A stretch of DNA of 64,000 bases from Pseudomonas lini (GCF_001042905.1 NZ_JYLB01000010.1:124001-188000); one strand, 5' to 3'; shown: positions 17,304-25,312, counted from the first letter of the stretch. Numbers and translations are program-made. The notes: generated by a model not told the origin, from the letters alone.

Positions 17304-17549
17304 AGAAAGCCAGTTGAACGACCTTCACACTCAAGGTCATGAGCACGACCCAAAACGGACATCCACCGATGACTGCCTTCGGCCAGAAGCGGACGTTTAG
17401 ACTATGCTAATAAACCTATGCCCATTTGCCCTTGATTTTACAAAACGTAGGACCCTTCTTAGGTTAGCAAGTACGAAGGATCATGTAATTCGAAGTAGGC
17501 TGAGCCGAATAGCTGTGCGATACAAAAATAAATACAAAGGGGACAGCGT

Positions 17550-19673
17550 ATGAAGATAAATATCCGAAATTGTAACAATATTGATCATGGCGAAATTGAG
17601 ATCAAAGAAAACACACTTAACATCAAGCATGCAATCAACGGCACCGGGAAGAGTACTATTGCAAAAGCCATCGCAGCTTCCGTAAATGACTATAAAAACA
17701 AGTCAAAAGAACTGCTCCAACTCCGACCCTACAAGTTAAGAGAGGATAAGGACGCAGTACCAGTCGTGGAAGGATGTGAAGCTGTCCAAAATTTTCTGAT
17801 TTTCGATGAAAAATATATCAATGAAGTCGCTTTTCAGGCAGACGAATTGGTCAAAGGAAGTTTCGACATTTTCATCCGCGGTGAAGATTACGAAAGAGGA
17901 ATACTTGAAATTGAGGCTATGACCTCGCAAATGAAAAACACCTTGAATGGAGATGAAGAAATTTCCGGGCTGCTGGCAGATTTCGAGGAGATAATTACTG
18001 CCTTCGGAAGAGAAGTTAAACACGGGATACACGCATCAAGTGCCATGTCCCAAGCTTTTAAAGGAGGCAACAACGTTGCCAATATTCCCGAAGGTTTAGA
18101 GCCCTTCAAAAAATTTATCCAGAACGACAATAACTATAAATGGGTGAGTTGGCAGCACCAAGGTGCACCATTCATGGATATGGGTAGCGATTGCCCATAT
18201 TGTGCGACAGATGCTACCGAGAAGAAAGAAATCATAAAAAAGGTGTCTGATGTTTATAAACCCAAAGCAATCGAAAATCTTAATAAGATTGTTATCGCCT
18301 TTCAGCACCTAGAACAATATTTCTCCGAAGAAACGAGAAAGCGAATCACGGGATTTATCACAAAAATTGATGGCTATACTGACGACGAGTCTAATTATTT
18401 ACTAGAAATAAAAGAACAAATCGCACGACTGAGAGAGCGCTTCATTGCCGCTCGTTCACTCGGCTTTTCATCCTTAAAAGACGTCGATAAAGTTCTCAAC
18501 GCCATAAAAAATCAGGTAATTGATCTGAGCAATTTCCCATACTTGAAATCAGAGGCGACTCAAGCTAAAGCAGATATAGTCAATAAAGAACTTGAAAAGC
18601 TGCAAGAGATCGCCGGGAACTTGCAAGGAAAAGTTGCCAAGCAAAAGCTATTGATTAGGAAGTTAATTGAAGAGCATGGTGAAAAAATAAATCAATTTCT
18701 AAGGAATGCCGGATATAATTATCATGTGTTTTTGAAAGAAGAAGCCAGTGGTGAGTACCGCCTAAAACTTGAGCCGAACGATATTATAGGCGAAGTTACC
18801 GAAGTTAAGAGCCGGTTGAGTTTTGGTGAGCGCAACGCGTTTGCTTTAGTACTATTTATGTTCCAGGCTCTGAAAGAAAAAGCAGATTTGATTATCCTAG
18901 ATGATCCAATCTCCTCATTCGATAAGAATAAAAAATATGCCATTATGGACATGCTATTCTCGAAGGGAAAATCCTCGCTTAGTGGTAAAACTGTCCTAAT
19001 GCTGAGTCATGACTTCGAACCGGTTGTTGACCTGATTCATCATCACCGGGATAGATTTGAGTCGCTAAGCGCCTGTTTTTTGGAGAACAAACAGGGACAT
19101 TTGATCGAGAAGACGATTGAGAGGAAGGATATTCAGACTTTTGTTGATATTAACACCTCCAATCTTGCGGATCAGATTCATGCACTTCATAAAGTAATTT
19201 ATTTGCGAAGATATTTCGAAGTAATCAATAGAAAGAATTTGGCGTTCGACGTGCTATCCAGTGTTCTTCATAAGCGGGAGCGTCCACAAATTTACGAACA
19301 AAGAGAAATAGAAAGTGGTGTGTTTGAGCTTGTTCTACGCGACCTAACTGATGAAGAGTTCGCGTCAGGAACGGCTGAGATAGTGGGTCATATTCATGAC
19401 TTCGATTATGATAAATTATACGCACTGAGTAGCGTCAACGCAGAGATGAAAAAGCTGTACTTGGATACGACAAGCAACTATGAGAAGTTGCATATATATC
19501 GCATGATATTTGACGAGAAAGCGGTAGCCACTTCAAATGTAATTGCAAAATTCATCAATCAATCATTTCATATAGAGAACGACTACATCTATCAATTAAA
19601 TCCAAGATCCTATCAAATGGTACCGCAATACGTCATTGATGAGTGCGACAAAGCTATAAACGAAATTCAGTGA
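17550..19673 (+). CDS. AAA (ABC/SMC-like, AAA_13 type) ATPase of an AT-rich island
   Basis: A 707-aa protein. Walker A is NGTGKST at residues 30-36. A CPYC pair is at 215-218. A long helical, probably coiled-coil middle (about 240-410) precedes the signature LSFGE (423-427), Walker B ILDDP (around 451) and the H-loop LSHDFE (H487). This order matches the AAA_13/PrrC-RloC class of ABC-like ATPases, many of which act in phage defence. The ~190-residue tail after the ATPase is not recognised; it has R553-x3-E557 and H574, loosely reminiscent of nuclease triads. AAGGGGACAGC precedes the ATG. The gene is clearly AT-richer than its surroundings, a sign of transfer. No modification or toxin partner is adjacent. 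Confidence 0.8.
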   Translation: MKINIRNCNNIDHGEIEIKENTLNIKHAINGTGKSTIAKAIAASVNDYKNKSKELLQLRPYKLREDKDAVPVVEGCEAVQNFLIFDEKYINEVAFQADELVKGSFDIFIRGEDYERGILEIEAMTSQMKNTLNGDEEISGLLADFEEIITAFGREVKHGIHASSAMSQAFKGGNNVANIPEGLEPFKKFIQNDNNYKWVSWQHQGAPFMDMGSDCPYCATDATEKKEIIKKVSDVYKPKAIENLNKIVIAFQHLEQYFSEETRKRITGFITKIDGYTDDESNYLLEIKEQIARLRERFIAARSLGFSSLKDVDKVLNAIKNQVIDLSNFPYLKSEATQAKADIVNKELEKLQEIAGNLQGKVAKQKLLIRKLIEEHGEKINQFLRNAGYNYHVFLKEEASGEYRLKLEPNDIIGEVTEVKSRLSFGERNAFALVLFMFQALKEKADLIILDDPISSFDKNKKYAIMDMLFSKGKSSLSGKTVLMLSHDFEPVVDLIHHHRDRFESLSACFLENKQGHLIEKTIERKDIQTFVDINTSNLADQIHALHKVIYLRRYFEVINRKNLAFDVLSSVLHKRERPQIYEQREIESGVFELVLRDLTDEEFASGTAEIVGHIHDFDYDKLYALSSVNAEMKKLYLDTTSNYEKLHIYRMIFDEKAVATSNVIAKFINQSFHIENDYIYQLNPRSYQMVPQYVIDECDKAINEIQ

Positions 19674-19730
19674 AAATTGTAAACAGAACGGTTTAGGGGA
19701 TGTGAAATTGTATCGATTTGTTGTTCGAGG

Positions 19731-19785
19731 TCTGCTTCTGGCCGTTTCCTGCCCGCCGCGAGAGGCAGAAAACGACCCGTTGCGG
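19731..19785. repeat. Palindromic intergenic element, copy A
   Basis: GGCCGTTTCCTGCC (19740-19753) is nearly inverted in GGCAGAAAACGACC (19764-19777). The surrounding text (TCTGCTTCTGGCC... and ...CTGAACGTCCG further on) matches the elements at 24447-24504 and 29301-29350, and a half copy near 17385 (CGGCCAGAAGCGGACGTTT). Confidence 0.5.
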
Positions 19786-19869
19786 TCATACAGGACGACA
19801 AAGCTGAACGTCCGGAGTTCATGCCTGAGCGGTCACTCTTCCCTCACACTGGAAAAAAGGGGACTTGAA

Positions 19870-19922
19870 AAAAGGGGACGGATTTATTTTCTTATTTCTG
19901 AAAAATAAATCAGTCCTTTTTC
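19870..19922. repeat. Inverted repeat with GGGGACGGATTTATTTT arms
   Basis: GGACGGATTTATTTT (19876-19890) faces AAAATAAATCAGTCC (19902-19916) with one mismatch and an 11-base loop, flanked by AAAAAGG and CCTTTTT. An eroded relative is at 25570-25611. It could act as a bidirectional terminator or be a mobile-element remnant. The bases between this element and the structured leader (19923-20236) show nothing I recognise. Confidence 0.6.
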
Positions 19923-20236
19923 GTTCCTTTTCGTTCAGCGTCATATCCATCCGCCGGTGACTGATCCGGCATTCTCCTGCCAAATCCTCGATTCAAAAAA
20001 CCACCTCGCCGTGCGCGGCCTGCATGACTTTAAGCGGGCGACAAGTGCGGCCGCGGCGCAACACAACCCTAAAAAATGTCAGACGCTTCCTCGTTTTTTT
20101 TTAAAACGCTCACGCGTTTAGCGATGCGTGTTTAAAGACACTCGGTGTTACGTCCCGAAGGCTACAAGACCTTGCGCCGTTACCTACCGTTAAGACAGAA
20201 TCCGCCGGCTTGTGCGTCTTGGGTCTCGTCAGTAAC

Positions 20237-20460
20237 TTAATCCCCGTCACTGCAAATCAGTGATCGGGTTTAGTAGCCCGTGGTTTACTCAAGGCGCATA
20301 GCGCATCAGATAGTCAGGGATCCCATCCCTGCACTTTATGGTGGCTGTGCGTAGGGCGCCCTCGGGCGCGCCGGCTCCTTGGGTCCCCGGTCTACTAACC
20401 TGCGCACAGCTGCCACCTCTCCTTATTAGTAGAGAAGAGGTGGTAGCTCTCACTTTGAGG
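20237..20460 (+). promoter_or_regulatory. Large structured RNA leader of DUF6124 paralogue 2, with alternative pairings
   Basis: From 5' to 3': CACTG/CAGTG hairpin (20248-20262) and CGGG/CCCG hairpin (20265-20280), shared with paralogue 1; AGGGAT/ATCCCT (20316-20330); then a branched domain closed by GGTGGC (20340-20345) with GCCACC (20412-20417) and TGTGCG with CGCACA (20346-20351/20403-20408). Inside it are GCGCC-CTCG-GGCGC (20356-20369) and a CCGG/CCGG arm (20371-20390). CCACCTCT (20413-20420) can instead pair with AGAGGTGG (20436-20443), which would break the closing stem. Two exclusive folds directly ahead of a gene suggest a riboswitch, attenuator or translational switch. Structure is inferred by eye only. 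Confidence 0.55.
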
Positions 20461-20469
20461 ACCCAAATT

Positions 20470-20832
20470 ATGTTCAAGGTAACACCCAATCCGCCAGACA
20501 CCGATCCGGCATCCCCGTACGAATCCCTCGGCTCGAAAAAATTCCACGAAGCCGCCGAGCGCGCCCTCAATTTCTACCTCAACCCGGCAGCGATCATGAA
20601 CAACACCCCACGCAAACCCAGCACCATTTATATGGTTGCGCCGGATGTCGACCATGAAACCTTGCTGGTTCAAACGTGTGAGAACCTGGCCTCGGCCAGT
20701 GTCATGGCCAGCGACATTGCTGCATTGGTGGATGGCCCCCATCGCAGTACCCTGCTGGCGCTTCAGCAGGTCATCATGCTGGGGGAACTGGCGGTGAATC
20801 GAATGCTGGATAACTTCGTTCCACCTAAGTAA
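20470..20832 (+). CDS. DUF6124-family protein, paralogue 2
   Basis: A 120-aa protein with the same blocks as paralogue 1: SPYESLGSKKFHEAAERALNF, STIYMVAPDVDHETLLVQTCE, NLASASVMASDIAALVDGPH, and LLALQQVIMLGELAVNRMLD. It starts at ATG 20470 after TTGAGGA. The frame is open back to 20338, but that part runs through the structured leader and is not conserved in the paralogue. Function unknown. It is the only gene after the leader at 20237-20460 and is closed by a strong hairpin at 20841. Confidence 0.75.
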   Translation: MFKVTPNPPDTDPASPYESLGSKKFHEAAERALNFYLNPAAIMNNTPRKPSTIYMVAPDVDHETLLVQTCENLASASVMASDIAALVDGPHRSTLLALQQVIMLGELAVNRMLDNFVPPK

Positions 20833-20840
20833 TCACTCAG

Positions 20841-20878
20841 CCCTTTACCGAGAGGTTTGCCCCTCGGTAAAGGGCTTT
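20841..20878 (+). terminator. Terminator of DUF6124 paralogue 2
   Basis: CCCTTTACCGAG (20841-20852) pairs perfectly with CTCGGTAAAGGG (20863-20874). The T tail is short (CTTTG), so termination may be weaker than the stem suggests. Confidence 0.7.
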
Positions 20879-20915
20879 GATCGTTGCAACGCGAAGGGGT
20901 CGTGTCAGTCACTTT

Positions 20916-20978
20916 GTGCTGAAGGTCGCGAATGGGCCAAACAGGATGACGCGCTTGCCGCCTAGTACACCGGGTTCT
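20916..20978 (-). pseudogene. mqo fragment (internal part of a broken second copy)
   Basis: GTGCTGAAGGTCGCGAATGG and the following ~40 bases match the intact mqo at 33403-33466 almost base for base, with drift after 20962. In the gene's reading direction it encodes the [18 protein letters not shown] region. The fragment starts exactly at the mqo position where the larger fragment at 23278-23644 stops. Confidence 0.8.
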
Positions 20979-21062
20979 AGAGCAAGAGCGGTTACTCGCC
21001 ATGGCTGTCAGCAGATTCTTTGTGCAACAATCGTCGGCTACTCGTTTACAAGGATGTTCAAA

Positions 21063-21593
21063 ATGGCTGGTAAACCTGCTGCCCGTGTCACAGACCCGAC
21101 TGCCTGTCCTCTTCCTGGCCATGGCGTTAATCCCATCGCTGCTGGTTCCCCCGATGTTTTCTTCGACGGCTTGGCCGCCGCTCGCCAAGACGACAAAAGT
21201 GCGTGTGGCAGTCCCATTGTCGGAGAGGTCGCCTCTACCGTTCTTATCAACGGCAAACCCGCCGCAACGGTGGGCAGCATTGGAGCTCATGGCAATAACG
21301 TGGTGAGTGGATCTGGAACGGTGATCATCGGCAACACCCACACCCCTGCAGAATTCACCCCGCCTTCACCAATGCCGCTATGGCTGCAGCCATTCAATGA
21401 GCAGTTCCGTATTCTCGGAAGCGACGGCCAACCACTCGCCCATGTCCCCTATCACATCAAAGATGAAGCCGGTCAGGTTTACACCGGGTTTTCTGACGAG
21501 TCAGGGCACACGCCACGAATCACTACCAAAAAACAGGAATCACTGGAAATCACAACAGGCGTTGCCGCACTTGAAAAGTGGAGTGAGGCATGA
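21063..21593 (+). CDS. PAAR-domain protein with C-terminal extension (type VI secretion spike tip)
   Basis: A 176-aa protein. Residues 1-100 form a PAAR domain: GKPAARVTDPTACPLPGHG at the start, paired Gly-rich strands (GSPDVFFDGLAAAR, VLINGKPAATVGSIGAHGN) and SGSGTVIIGNTHT. The extension (FNEQFRILGSDGQPLAHVPY, GFSDESGHTPRITT) resembles a transthyretin-like domain seen in other PAAR and VgrG proteins. PAAR proteins cap the VgrG spike and carry effectors into target cells. AAGGA precedes the ATG at 21063; the open frame upstream is not used. The stop overlaps the next gene (ATGA), so PAAR and effector are translationally coupled. Confidence 0.88.
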   Translation: MAGKPAARVTDPTACPLPGHGVNPIAAGSPDVFFDGLAAARQDDKSACGSPIVGEVASTVLINGKPAATVGSIGAHGNNVVSGSGTVIIGNTHTPAEFTPPSPMPLWLQPFNEQFRILGSDGQPLAHVPYHIKDEAGQVYTGFSDESGHTPRITTKKQESLEITTGVAALEKWSEA

Positions 21594-22483
21594 CCGAGTT
21601 CTCTTGTAAGGTTCCGACGAATCAGCAAGCCGGCTCGGTAAGCAATGTGTCTGGCTATCCAATGCCTGCCAACATCCATATGTTTGTTGTGGTCGAGGAA
21701 ATTGGTAAAGATGGTTTTCTGGTCAGAAAAATTTATGCATCTCCGGACAACCCTCATCTGATTGCAAAGAATCTCCCGGACTTTCAAATCAAGCATGAAA
21801 TCTGGCCAGAAAAATTCGGCATGATCCCTGTTGACCCGAAATCAAACGCCACCGTAGCCGAACATGTTTTTAGCAGCAGGAAATATCCATCCAGCTACGT
21901 ATCAACCAGTTCTATCTTCCCTGATGGCTCGCCACGTTTTGAAGGAAAGGCCGTTTACATCGATGTTGCGAAAGCCAAGGCCGCAGGAGCAAAACTGGTT
22001 AGCACCGAAGAAATCTTAAAGTCTTTGGAAGAATATAAAAAAGTCGCGCCTAAAAACGTGGCCAAGATCGACCAAATTGCGGAATGGGTAAAAAACATCG
22101 ATAAAGAGGTATTGGTTCAAGCGGACAAAATACCTCCTAAAGCAATTTTTACACCTGGCTCATACAAAGCCACAAACGTATTCATCAAAGGTGCGAGAGT
22201 GGTCAGAGTATTTGCCATTGGCTTCACCGCCTATGATTTAAAATTGGCTGCAGACGAGTCAATCAAGCAAAAGAGCATCAAACCTATTTCTATTGAGGTG
22301 GTCAAGCAGGCTGGTGGTTGGGGCGCTGCTATTGCTGGGGCAAGGATTGGTTTCGTCGCGGGAGCAGCAGTTGGCATTGAAACGGGTCCTGGAGCAATCG
22401 TTAGTGGCGCTGTCGGAGGGATTATCTTCGGCACCGCTGGTTATTTAGGGGCCAGTTGGCTCACCGAATACCTACAGGACTGA
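21590..22483 (+). CDS. Putative type VI effector linked to PAAR gene
   Basis: A 297-aa protein coupled to the PAAR gene by a 4-base overlap. Two halves can be seen. Residues 1-150 carry YVSTSSIFPDG and KAVYIDVAKAKAAGAKLVST, reminiscent of ADP-ribosyltransferase-like toxin folds (STS motif), but I cannot confirm the R-S-E triad. Residues 235-295 are a Gly/Ala-rich hydrophobic stretch (AAIAGARIGFVAGAAVGI, GAIVSGAVGGIIFGTAGYLG) like a membrane-inserting hairpin. So it could be an enzyme or a pore-former. Position between a PAAR gene and a small unrelated gene is the classic effector place. AT-richer than its surroundings. Confidence 0.6.
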   Translation: MTEFSCKVPTNQQAGSVSNVSGYPMPANIHMFVVVEEIGKDGFLVRKIYASPDNPHLIAKNLPDFQIKHEIWPEKFGMIPVDPKSNATVAEHVFSSRKYPSSYVSTSSIFPDGSPRFEGKAVYIDVAKAKAAGAKLVSTEEILKSLEEYKKVAPKNVAKIDQIAEWVKNIDKEVLVQADKIPPKAIFTPGSYKATNVFIKGARVVRVFAIGFTAYDLKLAADESIKQKSIKPISIEVVKQAGGWGAAIAGARIGFVAGAAVGIETGPGAIVSGAVGGIIFGTAGYLGASWLTEYLQD

Positions 22484-22491
22484 GGTAGATC

Positions 22492-23115
22492 ATGAGCATT
22501 TTTAGTCGTATCAAAGCCTTCATAAAACAGGAACCGAAAGAACAAATCGTCGGGTACTCCATACCAGAACTAAATTCGATTTTTACTAAACCTTTATCAA
22601 ATATTGATCACCCCCTGCTCGATCATCCGCAAACCACATCTTTGGAGAACATAGGCATTCCAGCCTATTACTCTTCACTTTTAATCGACCACGAAGACGT
22701 TCGTGAATTCTTGACGCTCGTGGAATCCAACTTCAAATACGTGATTGAAAAATCGTTCAACGAACTACCCGTAAAGCAGTATGTAAACACTCAGAAAAAT
22801 GAGCACTTGGTATTTTTCACATCTACCAGAGAATTCAATTCTGCAACTGTACGACTGGTCACCAATAGCGTTGATTTCTTGGCCATTATTGCTCGCGAGA
22901 AATTCTCCGTGCCCCCTCCATGGATTGTTTTCGAGGGATACAACCCTTCGTGGTGGTCAGGCGATATGCAAGGCGCTCAGGGCTACTACAACGAGAACTA
23001 CTTCACCCCGTTTTTTACTAATCTAAGCGGAGCAGAAAGGGAAATTTACTACGCAAGATTCAAGGCTACAGATGAATGGATAAAAAGCTTGGAATTGATG
23101 TACGACGTTGAGTGA
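22492..23115 (+). CDS. Putative immunity protein of the PAAR-linked effector
   Basis: A 207-aa soluble-looking protein (no signal peptide, no membrane helix) starting eight bases after the effector stop; ATG follows GAGGTAGATC. It is rich in aromatic residues (GYNPSWWSGDMQGAQGYYN, NYFTPFFTN). No family was recognised. Gene order PAAR-effector-this gene and the matching AT-rich base use suggest it protects the producer against the effector. It is followed by a REP-like sequence and then a copy of the mqo downstream region. Confidence 0.55.
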   Translation: MSIFSRIKAFIKQEPKEQIVGYSIPELNSIFTKPLSNIDHPLLDHPQTTSLENIGIPAYYSSLLIDHEDVREFLTLVESNFKYVIEKSFNELPVKQYVNTQKNEHLVFFTSTREFNSATVRLVTNSVDFLAIIAREKFSVPPPWIVFEGYNPSWWSGDMQGAQGYYNENYFTPFFTNLSGAEREIYYARFKATDEWIKSLELMYDVE

Positions 23116-23128
23116 TCGTTCACCTTTC

Positions 23129-23172
23129 TGGGGCTGCTTCGCAGCCCAACGGGGCAAGCCCCCTCGCCACAA
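23129..23172. repeat. REP-like element, duplicated with the mqo 3' region (copy 1)
   Basis: CTGGGGCTGCTTCGCAGCCC (hairpin) followed by AACGGGGCAAGCCCCCTCGC (second hairpin). It matches 32641-32684 and forms part of a longer duplicated block that runs through the terminator into mqo. Confidence 0.8.
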
Positions 23173-23224
23173 AAAACTCGCCGGCCTTAGCATTTCGTTA
23201 TCTGCAAGATCGAATTCCAAGCAC

Positions 23225-23263
23225 AAAAAAGCCCACTGACCGTCACCGGTTCAGTGGGCTTTT
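23225..23263 (-). terminator. Terminator of the mqo pseudogene copy
   Basis: AGCCCACTG (23230-23238) pairs with CAGTGGGCT (23252-23260), with an A run on the left that reads as Ts on the minus strand. It is a near copy of the mqo terminator at 32739-32777. Confidence 0.85.
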
Positions 23264-23277
23264 GACAAGGTCTCTAC

Positions 23278-23644
23278 TTACAAAGCCATATCAGTCGTAG
23301 CATTAGCCTTCGGCGCCTTGGCCGGAGCGGCCGGAGCGGCCGGAGCAGCAGCCGGAGCCGCCACCTGACCAATCACCGGCGGCGGAGTCAGCTCCAGCAT
23401 CTTAGAGGTATAAGCCCACTCTTCCGCAACCTTCGCAGGGTTGCTGTTCAGCTGAGCGCCATAGCTCGGCACGTATTCTTTCAGGGCGTTGAGGCGGTCT
23501 TCGTCAGACAGCATCAGTTGGCCTGCAAGGTACTCGACCAGCGGGTATTCCTTGATGCCGACCTTGGTCATTGGCCACACGTTGTGTGTGTGTGTGGTCG
23601 TGGTGGTCAGCAGGTCCAGGTACGAGCCTTCTTTTAGGAGCTTG
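23278..23644 (-). pseudogene. Malate:quinone oxidoreductase pseudogene, C-terminal part with internal deletion
   Basis: The translation runs [15 protein letters not shown], then two extra TH residues from a GT-repeat expansion, [26 protein letters not shown], and then jumps directly to [20 protein letters not shown] and the Ala/Pro tail ending ATTDMAL. Compared with the intact mqo this is an in-frame loss of 258 bases (equivalent to 32980-33237). The N-terminal FAD-binding part is absent. Homology stops at 23644, exactly where the fragment at 20916 begins on the mqo map. The frame remains open for 140 codons, but it lacks any known domain and cannot be a working oxidoreductase. Confidence 0.88.
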
Positions 23645-23819
23645 CAATTCTGATAGCCAATTGTGACCGAGAGAGTCCCGACTTCACACAACGCAGCCAC
23701 GATGAAGACTACTCGTATGCCCGACGCCTGCAGATTTCAAACGGCTCACCAGATCCGCGCGCGCCAAAGCGGACACTCGAACACATCACCTGATCGGCTA
23801 TTTTTGTAGGGCGAAGCGG

Positions 23820-24389
23820 TTACCCGTGTTCCGCTGCCAACATTGACCTGAACTGCGAAACGATCTCTGAAGATAGCCCGGCAGCTTCGAACACTGCGCA
23901 GGTGAAGCTAACGGGTGCAGGGCCTGGAGCAGTTATGATGCGGTCGGCAACCACAGCTACTTGGCTGCTTCGATAAAGGGCGGCGCCTTCATAACCTACG
24001 GCATTCTGTTGTAAGAAGTCAGCGCTGTTCGAGGTATGAGAAACCGAGTCGAGAAGCCCGGCTCTCGCAAGTGCCAGCGTTCCCCCACAGATACCGGCAA
24101 TTGTCGCTCCACTTGAACGACTAGCATGAAGAAAGTCCCGAATGTCCGGTGCATCTGCATGCTCCCAGATCATTCCACCGATGACGACGACAACGTCCGG
24201 CTTCCAGTCCAGGCATTGTTGCAAGCTGCTATCCACAGTTACAGCCAATCCACCCTGTGAGCGGAACTGCCCCGTAACAGAGGCGAAAAACCTGACGTCG
24301 ATCCCGTAAAACGGGGATGCAGTTCCTGCAATGAAAGCGTATTCCCAGTCCGCAAAACCGGGTGTCAGTATCAAGCCCACGCGTGCCAT
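23820..24389 (-). CDS. DJ-1/PfpI-family protein
   Basis: A 189-aa class-I glutamine-amidotransferase-like protein. VGLILTPGFADWEYAF opens the fold, VVVIGGMIWEH precedes the nucleophile elbow AGICGGTLALARAGLLD (reactive Cys), and SADFLQQNAVGY with RIITAPGPAPVSFT follows the family pattern. Members include chaperones, glyoxalases and proteases; its activity cannot be told from sequence. It is isolated, with its promoter side facing the repeat-rich gap 24390-24820. Confidence 0.88.
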   Translation of the reverse strand: MARVGLILTPGFADWEYAFIAGTASPFYGIDVRFFASVTGQFRSQGGLAVTVDSSLQQCLDWKPDVVVVIGGMIWEHADAPDIRDFLHASRSSGATIAGICGGTLALARAGLLDSVSHTSNSADFLQQNAVGYEGAALYRSSQVAVVADRIITAPGPAPVSFTCAVFEAAGLSSEIVSQFRSMLAAEHG

Positions 24390-24446
24390 CAGTCAGAATC
24401 CTCCATGAAAACGACCAACATAAAGCGATAACAAATAGATTTCAAC

Positions 24447-24504
24447 GGCTGCTTCGGGTCGATCTCTGCCCTTCATGACAGGCAGAAATCGGCCAAAAGC
24501 AGCC
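24447..24504. repeat. Palindromic intergenic element, copy B
   Basis: GGCTGCTTCGGGTCGATCTC..TGCC (24447-24470) and GGCAGAAATCGGCCAAAAGC..AGCC (24481-24504) form a 24-base interrupted palindrome with a ten-base loop. It is the best preserved of three related elements in the window. Confidence 0.65.
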
Positions 24505-24671
24505 TTTATGATCCTCGCTACACATTGCGCCGATCTCAAAGGTGGAAGCTGTAGGAGGGAGGTTTTTTGGTGATGCGGGCGGCTTGTTCTGCTCTGGAGC
24601 TGGGGCTTGCTCGCGATAGCGGTCCAACTCCCAACCGGTCAATCACTGCCAAAACTGATAAGGACGCCGCT

Positions 24672-24755
24672 ATGCTCGACTCCCTGGAAAAAATGCTCGC
24701 CAAGGGTGCCTGCTTAACGGACCGGCATTCACCGCTCCCCGCTCCAGCCAGATGA
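24672..24755 (+). pseudogene. Possible 5' remnant of a TPR-protein gene
   Basis: After AAGGACGCCGCT an ATG opens MLDSLEKMLAKG, which I recall as the start of a small Pseudomonas tetratricopeptide protein (LEKMLAKGxDN...). The sequence then leaves the family (ACLTDRHSPLPAPAR) and stops at 24755. This looks like a truncated gene start, joined to unrelated DNA. It rests on only 12 residues. Confidence 0.3.
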
Positions 24756-24820
24756 AATGATTTGAATCCAATACGCTCGTTGTAGAGAATCGCCACCCGT
24801 ACCTCAAAAGGAAACGAGCG

Positions 24821-25300
24821 ATGAAGTTCGAAGGGACTTTCCAATACATGGGCAATCACGGGATCGTCTTCAACATCTCACAGATCACCCTCACCGACAG
24901 CGAACGTGGGCGCCTGCGCGAGCTGCATTTTGGCGAGGCAAAAAACGCCCACTATGAGGTCAACAGCAAGGTCGTCGAGGTGTACGACAAGATGCTGGCC
25001 AAAAACCTGCCGTGCGTGATGATGATCGGCATCTCCAAGCCGTTGACCCGGCAACAGGGCGATGCCCTCAACGCCCAACGCACCACGATCGCCAACCTTG
25101 CCACCACTGCCTTCGCCGCCACCGCCAAGGCTGTGGCCCCTTCTTACGTGGCGATACCTGTAGGGGCCGGTGTACGCAGGTATGTCAATGAAATCCTACC
25201 CACCTACCATGCTGGCGACGTACTGGTCAGCATCGAGGCACAGGTCAATGGCGGTATCGGCCCGCAACGCACCCTCTCGACATTAATCATCAAGACCTGA
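24821..25300 (+). CDS. Protein of unknown function
   Basis: A 159-aa protein of no family I recognise. AACGAGCG precedes the ATG, a weak site. The first half is mixed alpha/beta (MKFEGTFQYMGNHGIVFNIS, LTDSERGRLRELHFGEAKNA), with the phrase VMMIGISKPLTRQQGDALNA in the middle. The second half has an Ala-rich helix (LATTAFAATAKAVAPSYVAI) and ends in beta-like LVSIEAQVNGGIGPQRTLST. No signal peptide. It is followed after 12 bases by a two-span membrane protein gene, almost certainly in one operon. Confidence 0.6.
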   Translation: MKFEGTFQYMGNHGIVFNISQITLTDSERGRLRELHFGEAKNAHYEVNSKVVEVYDKMLAKNLPCVMMIGISKPLTRQQGDALNAQRTTIANLATTAFAATAKAVAPSYVAIPVGAGVRRYVNEILPTYHAGDVLVSIEAQVNGGIGPQRTLSTLIIKT

Positions 25301-25312
25301 CTGGAGACGTAC

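Noticed and set aside
19702-19908. 68-codon plus-strand frame after the AAA ATPase
   Set aside because: It is made of the palindromic element and the inverted repeat, not of protein-like sequence.
20338-20469. N-terminal extension of DUF6124 paralogue 2 beginning MVAVRRAPSG, similar to phage Ash-like frames
   Set aside because: The stretch is explained by RNA stems, is absent from the paralogue, and ATG 20470 has its own ribosome-binding site.
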